A stretch of 64,000 nt of DNA from Hymenobacter sp. GOD-10R (GTDB lineage: Bacteria > Bacteroidota > Bacteroidia > Cytophagales > Hymenobacteraceae), in the NCBI RefSeq assembly GCF_035609205.1, contig NZ_CP141184.1:3314501-3378500 (forward strand), read 5' to 3'. Every line of letters begins with the position of its first letter. The first letter of the stretch is position 1. Positions 60,845 through 64,000 of the stretch are shown in pieces. The notes under the pieces were generated by a model, which saw nothing but the letters and a program-made list of their open reading frames with translations, searched no databases and was not told the origin of the DNA. The position numbers were made by a program, and so were the translations under genes.

Positions 60845-61201
60845 ATGGCCCTTTTTCTGAAACTAGTGGCTGCCGGACTACTGGTGGCCAGTGCCGCATT
60901 GAGCGCTCGGCAGGGCTGGGCCATGCTGCAGGGGCGCCCAGCCGTGGTGGCGCTGCTCGAGCCGCTGGGCATGAGTCGGTCAGGGCAAGTGGCGCTGGGC
61001 GCGGTCGTGTTGCTTGGAGCGGTGGGTACGCTGCTGCCGGCCACATTTTGGGCGGGCGGCTACACATCGGCGGCTTGCATCCTACTCATTCTCACGTTGC
61101 AGCTCACGCATCACAACCTGCCGGGCGCGGCGGCCGAGGTGCCGTTTTTGCTGCTGGCGCTACTGGTGCTATACCTAGGCCATCCGCTGGCGCGGTACTA
61201 G
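60845..61201 (+). CDS. DoxX-like four-helix membrane protein
   Basis: This 118-residue protein has four predicted transmembrane helices (for example LVAAGLLVASAALSA, VALGAVVLLGAVGTLL and VPFLLLALLVLYLG). The size, helix count and motif GRPAVVALLEPLG place it in the DoxX-like family, whose roles range from thiosulfate:quinone reductase subunits to redox-stress proteins. It lies 29 bases upstream of the molybdenum hydroxylase genes and may share their transcript. Confidence 0.72.
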   Translation: MALFLKLVAAGLLVASAALSARQGWAMLQGRPAVVALLEPLGMSRSGQVALGAVVLLGAVGTLLPATFWAGGYTSAACILLILTLQLTHHNLPGAAAEVPFLLLALLVLYLGHPLARY

Positions 61202-61230
61202 TTGGTTTCTCACACTTTTTCTAGCTGTCT

Positions 61231-61734
61231 ATGCCTGAAGTCTTTCCTTTTAGTCAGGCGCCAGTACCCGTGGCGTTGACTATCAATGGCCACTTGCACG
61301 AGCTGGCTGTGGAGCCGCGCACCACCCTACTCGACTTGTTGCGCGAGCACCTGGGGCTGATGGGCACCAAGAAAGGCTGCGACCATGGGCAGTGCGGCGC
61401 CTGCACCGTGCTGCTCAACGGTGAGCGGCGGGTAAGCTGCCTGACGTTAGCCGTGAGCCACGACGAAGCCACCGTCACCACAGTGGAGGGCCTAGCCGAG
61501 GGCGATGTGCTGAGTCCGTTGCAGCAGGCCTTCTTGGATTACGACGCCTACCAGTGCGGCTACTGCACGCCCGGCCAGCTGTGCTCGGCCCAGGGCCTGC
61601 TCCACGAAGGTCATGCCCGCACCCGCGACGAGGTGCGCGAGCTGATGAGCGGCAACCTCTGCCGCTGCGGTGCTTACCCCCACATCACCGATGCCATCCT
61701 CTCCGTTCTCCTCACCCAGCAGCCCGCCCCATGA
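61231..61734 (+). CDS. [2Fe-2S] subunit of a xanthine dehydrogenase-family enzyme
   Basis: Small subunit of a molybdenum hydroxylase, passing electrons between Mo and FAD. The 167-residue protein carries the two clusters: GCDHGQCGACTVLLNG (N-terminal plant-type ferredoxin) and CGYCTPGQLC then NLCRCGAYPHI (C-terminal). Its stop overlaps the next start as ATGA, so subunits are translated together. The set resembles the YagTSR aldehyde oxidoreductase. Confidence 0.95.
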   Translation: MPEVFPFSQAPVPVALTINGHLHELAVEPRTTLLDLLREHLGLMGTKKGCDHGQCGACTVLLNGERRVSCLTLAVSHDEATVTTVEGLAEGDVLSPLQQAFLDYDAYQCGYCTPGQLCSAQGLLHEGHARTRDEVRELMSGNLCRCGAYPHITDAILSVLLTQQPAP

Positions 61735-62747
61735 GAAACTTTGGCTACTTCCGCACCACCTCGGCTGCCGAGGCTGTGCAAGCCGGCACGACCCCGCAGG
61801 TGCACATCCTCGCCGGCGGCACCAACTTGGTGGACTTGCTCAAATACCGCATCGAGCAGCCCGCGGCGCTGGTGGACATCAACCGCCTGCCCTGGCACGA
61901 CATCGAGGAACTGCCCGACGGCGGGCTACGGCTAGGGGCCCTCACCACCAATGCCGCCACGGCGTACGATGTGCGAGTGCGGGCCCGTTACCCGCTGCTC
62001 AGCAGCGCTATCCTGGCCGGAGCCAGCGCGCAGTTGCGCAATGCGGCCACCAACGGCGGCAACCTCAACCAGCGTACCCGTTGCCCCTATTTCTACGATG
62101 TGGCGGCCGCCTGCAACAAGCGGACGCCCGGCAGCGGCTGCGCGGCCATCGGGGGCCACAACCGGGACCTAGCCATCTTGGGTGCCAGCGAAAGTTGTAT
62201 CGCCACCTTCCCTTCCGATATGGCTGTGGCGCTGCGAGTACTCGAGGCACAAGTGCGCCTACTGGGGCCGGACGGGGAGCGGGTTGTACCCATTGCCGAC
62301 TACCACCGCTTGCCCGGCGCCGAGCCGTGGCGCGACAACAACCTACTGCCCGGCGAGTTGGTAACGGCCATCGACCTGCCGCCCAGCGACTTCGGGCAGC
62401 ACTACACCTACCTCAAAATTCGCGACCGGCTCTCGTACGCCTTTGCGCTGGTGTCGGTGGCCGTGGCCATGCGCCTCGACGAAGCTGGCCGTATCCAGGA
62501 GGCCCGAATAGCTCTAGGGGGCGTGGCGCCCAAGCCCTGGCGCGTGGCCAGCGCCGAGGCTGTGCTGGAGGGTCAACTTCCCAGTGCCGAGGCATTTGGG
62601 GTGGCGGCCGATGAGTTGCTAGCCGGGGCCCTAGGGCAGGGCGAAAACGATTTCAAGCTGACGTTGGCGCGGCGCACCATTGTGCGCGCCTGCCAGCAGG
62701 CCGCCGCCGGCACCCCGCAGTCGCAGTCCGACAAACACATCCGCTAA
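61731..62747 (+). CDS. FAD subunit of a xanthine dehydrogenase-family enzyme
   Basis: The 338-residue middle subunit has the FAD-binding signature HILAGGTNLVDLLK near the start, then GALTTNAATAYDV and ATNGGNLNQRTRCPYFYD. NLNQRTRCPYFYDVAAACNKR followed by PGSGCAAIGGHNRD is the cysteine-rich insert found in YagS-type subunits, which bind an additional [4Fe-4S] cluster. The ATG at 61731 overlaps the previous stop; the frame further upstream only reads through the small subunit gene. Confidence 0.95.
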   Translation: MRNFGYFRTTSAAEAVQAGTTPQVHILAGGTNLVDLLKYRIEQPAALVDINRLPWHDIEELPDGGLRLGALTTNAATAYDVRVRARYPLLSSAILAGASAQLRNAATNGGNLNQRTRCPYFYDVAAACNKRTPGSGCAAIGGHNRDLAILGASESCIATFPSDMAVALRVLEAQVRLLGPDGERVVPIADYHRLPGAEPWRDNNLLPGELVTAIDLPPSDFGQHYTYLKIRDRLSYAFALVSVAVAMRLDEAGRIQEARIALGGVAPKPWRVASAEAVLEGQLPSAEAFGVAADELLAGALGQGENDFKLTLARRTIVRACQQAAAGTPQSQSDKHIR

Positions 62748-62758
62748 GCCTTTTCCTT

Positions 62759-64000
62759 ATGGTATCTAACTCCCCCAAGCCCACCGGCGCCGAGCTACCC
62801 CCACTGCCGGCGCCTGGCAGCCCGCGCCGGCTGGAAGGCCGCGACAAACTCACCGGGCGCGCCCGCTACGCCGGCGACTTCACTCCTGACCTGACAGGCG
62901 GGGTACTCGACGCGGCCGTGGTCGTAACTAGCACCCAAGCCACGGGCCGCATCCTGCACATTGACGCCAGCGCAGCCCGCCAGCTGCCGGGCGTGCGCCT
63001 CATCCTCACCCACGAAAATGCGCCCCGCCTCCACACTGTGCTGGCTACCAACGGGGCCGAAATCGGGAATTTGCTACCCTTGCAGGACGACCAGCTGCAC
63101 TACTACGGGCAGGCCGTGGCCGTAGTAGTGGCCGACACGCTCGCCACCGCCCGCGACGCGGCGGCGCTGGTGCACATCACATACTCGCCGCCCGACCTAG
63201 GGGCCGCCTTTACGCTGGCGCAGGGCCGCGGTCGGGCCGCAGACGTGAAAAAAGTAGGAGCAGGCGACCCCGGCCAGGTGCAGGTCGGCCACCCCGAAAA
63301 GGCGTTTGCCGCTGCCTCGCACCAGGTAGATATGACCTTCAACACGGCGGCCCACCACCACAATGCCATGGAGCCGGGCGCCATCGTAGCGGCTTGGGAG
63401 GCCGACGGAGGACTCACGGTGCACCTGCCCACCCAGTTCAGCTACGGCGACGCTGTGATTCTGGGCGAGGCGTTTGGGTTCGGGCTGAAAGAGCGGCTGC
63501 CCAACATTGTGGCGCAGGTGCTGGGCGGCATTGAGTTTCACCACAAAGTGCGGGTAATTTCTACGATGACGGGCGGGGCCTTCGGCAGCAAAAACGCTAA
63601 TGTGCACCTGCTGCTAGCTCCCATGGCCGCCAAACTAACTGGCCGGCCTGTGAAGCTGGTGCTCGACCGCGCCCAAACCTTCACCCTGATGCCCTTTCGG
63701 GGCGAGATGCACCAGCGCATCCGGCTGGGGGCCGATGCTGAGGGCCGCTTGCAAGCCGTGCTACACGACGCGCTGCTGGCCAAGGGCACGGCCGGGCAGT
63801 TTGTGGCGCCCATCGGTGAAGGAACCACGAAAGTGTACGCCACGCCCAACCTAGGTTTGCACGTGCAGGCCGCCGCCCTCGACACCAACGCCCCCGGCTG
63901 GATGCGCGGCCCCGGCGCGCCCAACGGCCAGTTTGCCCTCGAAAGCGCGCTCGATACCCTGGCCCACCAGCTCGGCCTCGACCCGCTCGAAATCCGCCTG
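62759..64000 (+). CDS. Molybdopterin subunit of a xanthine dehydrogenase-family enzyme (truncated by the window)
   Basis: The open frame starts at the ATG at 62759 and continues without a stop to the end of the window (414 codons), so only the first part of a protein of about 700-750 residues is seen. It has the N-terminal domain with LEGRDKLTGRARYAGD, the aldehyde oxidase 'hammerhead' region QLPGVRLILTHENAP, and Mo-site loops including FNTAAHHHNAMEPGA, STMTGGAFGSKN and WMRGPGAPNGQFALESALD. Gene order 2Fe-2S, FAD, Mo matches YagTSR, a periplasmic aldehyde oxidase in Escherichia coli. No Tat signal is visible here, so location is uncertain. Confidence 0.93.
   Translation, partial: MVSNSPKPTGAELPPLPAPGSPRRLEGRDKLTGRARYAGDFTPDLTGGVLDAAVVVTSTQATGRILHIDASAARQLPGVRLILTHENAPRLHTVLATNGAEIGNLLPLQDDQLHYYGQAVAVVVADTLATARDAAALVHITYSPPDLGAAFTLAQGRGRAADVKKVGAGDPGQVQVGHPEKAFAAASHQVDMTFNTAAHHHNAMEPGAIVAAWEADGGLTVHLPTQFSYGDAVILGEAFGFGLKERLPNIVAQVLGGIEFHHKVRVISTMTGGAFGSKNANVHLLLAPMAAKLTGRPVKLVLDRAQTFTLMPFRGEMHQRIRLGADAEGRLQAVLHDALLAKGTAGQFVAPIGEGTTKVYATPNLGLHVQAAALDTNAPGWMRGPGAPNGQFALESALDTLAHQLGLDPLEIRL

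Noticed and set aside
61554..62614. Long alternative frames (up to 314 codons) over the FAD subunit gene
   Set aside because: Their composition is Arg/Ala/Gly/Pro/His-rich without motifs, and the true subunit in the other frame has clear cofactor motifs.
1..64000. CRISPR arrays, insertion sequences, phage genes or plasmid origin
   Set aside because: No regularly spaced direct repeats, transposase or integrase genes, or origin motifs were seen. The contractile-tail-like genes belong to the T6SS.

Overview
The window comes from a GC-rich member of the Bacteroidota, most likely Hymenobacter or a close relative in the Cytophagales. The evidence is a C-terminal T9SS type A sorting domain, SusC/TonB receptors carrying N-terminal carboxypeptidase-like domains, a GLPGLI module, TAnnTTTG-type -7 boxes, absence of clear Shine-Dalgarno sites, and a Bacteroidota-only subtype iii type VI secretion system. 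The tetranucleotide CTAG is strikingly common throughout, which is unusual for bacteria.

Layout. 0-7.5 kb: a TonB-dependent receptor translationally coupled to ribulose-phosphate epimerase, a T9SS-exported subtilisin-like protease, a lipoprotein and the tRNA thiolase mnmA, all on the minus strand. 7.8-14 kb: two AraC/SDR pairs flanking a small SCO (copper/cytochrome oxidase assembly) group. 14.5-17.6 kb: a GH76 mannanase-like lipoprotein followed by a secreted PNGase F-like protein with a GLPGLI head, probably an N-glycan foraging pair. 17.7-22 kb: a metal-type TonB receptor with two small accessory proteins, divergent from a MerC-like protein across a 47-bp palindrome. 22.2-28 kb: PaiB-like protein, flavohemoprotein and an NsrR-type Rrf2 regulator that share one palindromic operator, then a plus-strand operon with protoglobin, DUF2024, a Rof-like protein and a Cys-rich MarR-type regulator; this looks like a nitrosative-stress island. 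28-33.1 kb: a MocR-type regulator divergent from a cupin/DapA-family pair, then an HtrA protease.

33.5-53.3 kb is a complete T6SS subtype iii locus: VgrG, a TPR-like protein, PAAR, TssN, TssK, TssE, TssF, TssG (inverted), TssO, a second one-helix protein, a PKD protein, TssR, ClpV, TssB, TssC, Hcp, a double OmpA-like protein, a membrane-anchored helix-hairpin-helix protein and a 56-residue membrane protein. It is followed by an AT-rich two-gene segment: an AAA ATPase of the type found in extracellular contractile injection systems (Afp15-like), and a convergent gene for an unknown 442-residue hydrophilic protein. This ATPase/unknown pair attached to a T6SSiii locus is the strongest candidate for an undescribed extension of a known system.

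56.4-64 kb: a decayed gene, an HxlR/SDR pair with a candidate operator, an SDR gene interrupted by a stop codon exactly at its catalytic tyrosine, an AraC regulator, a DoxX-like protein and a three-subunit molybdenum hydroxylase (xanthine dehydrogenase family) whose large subunit runs off the window edge.
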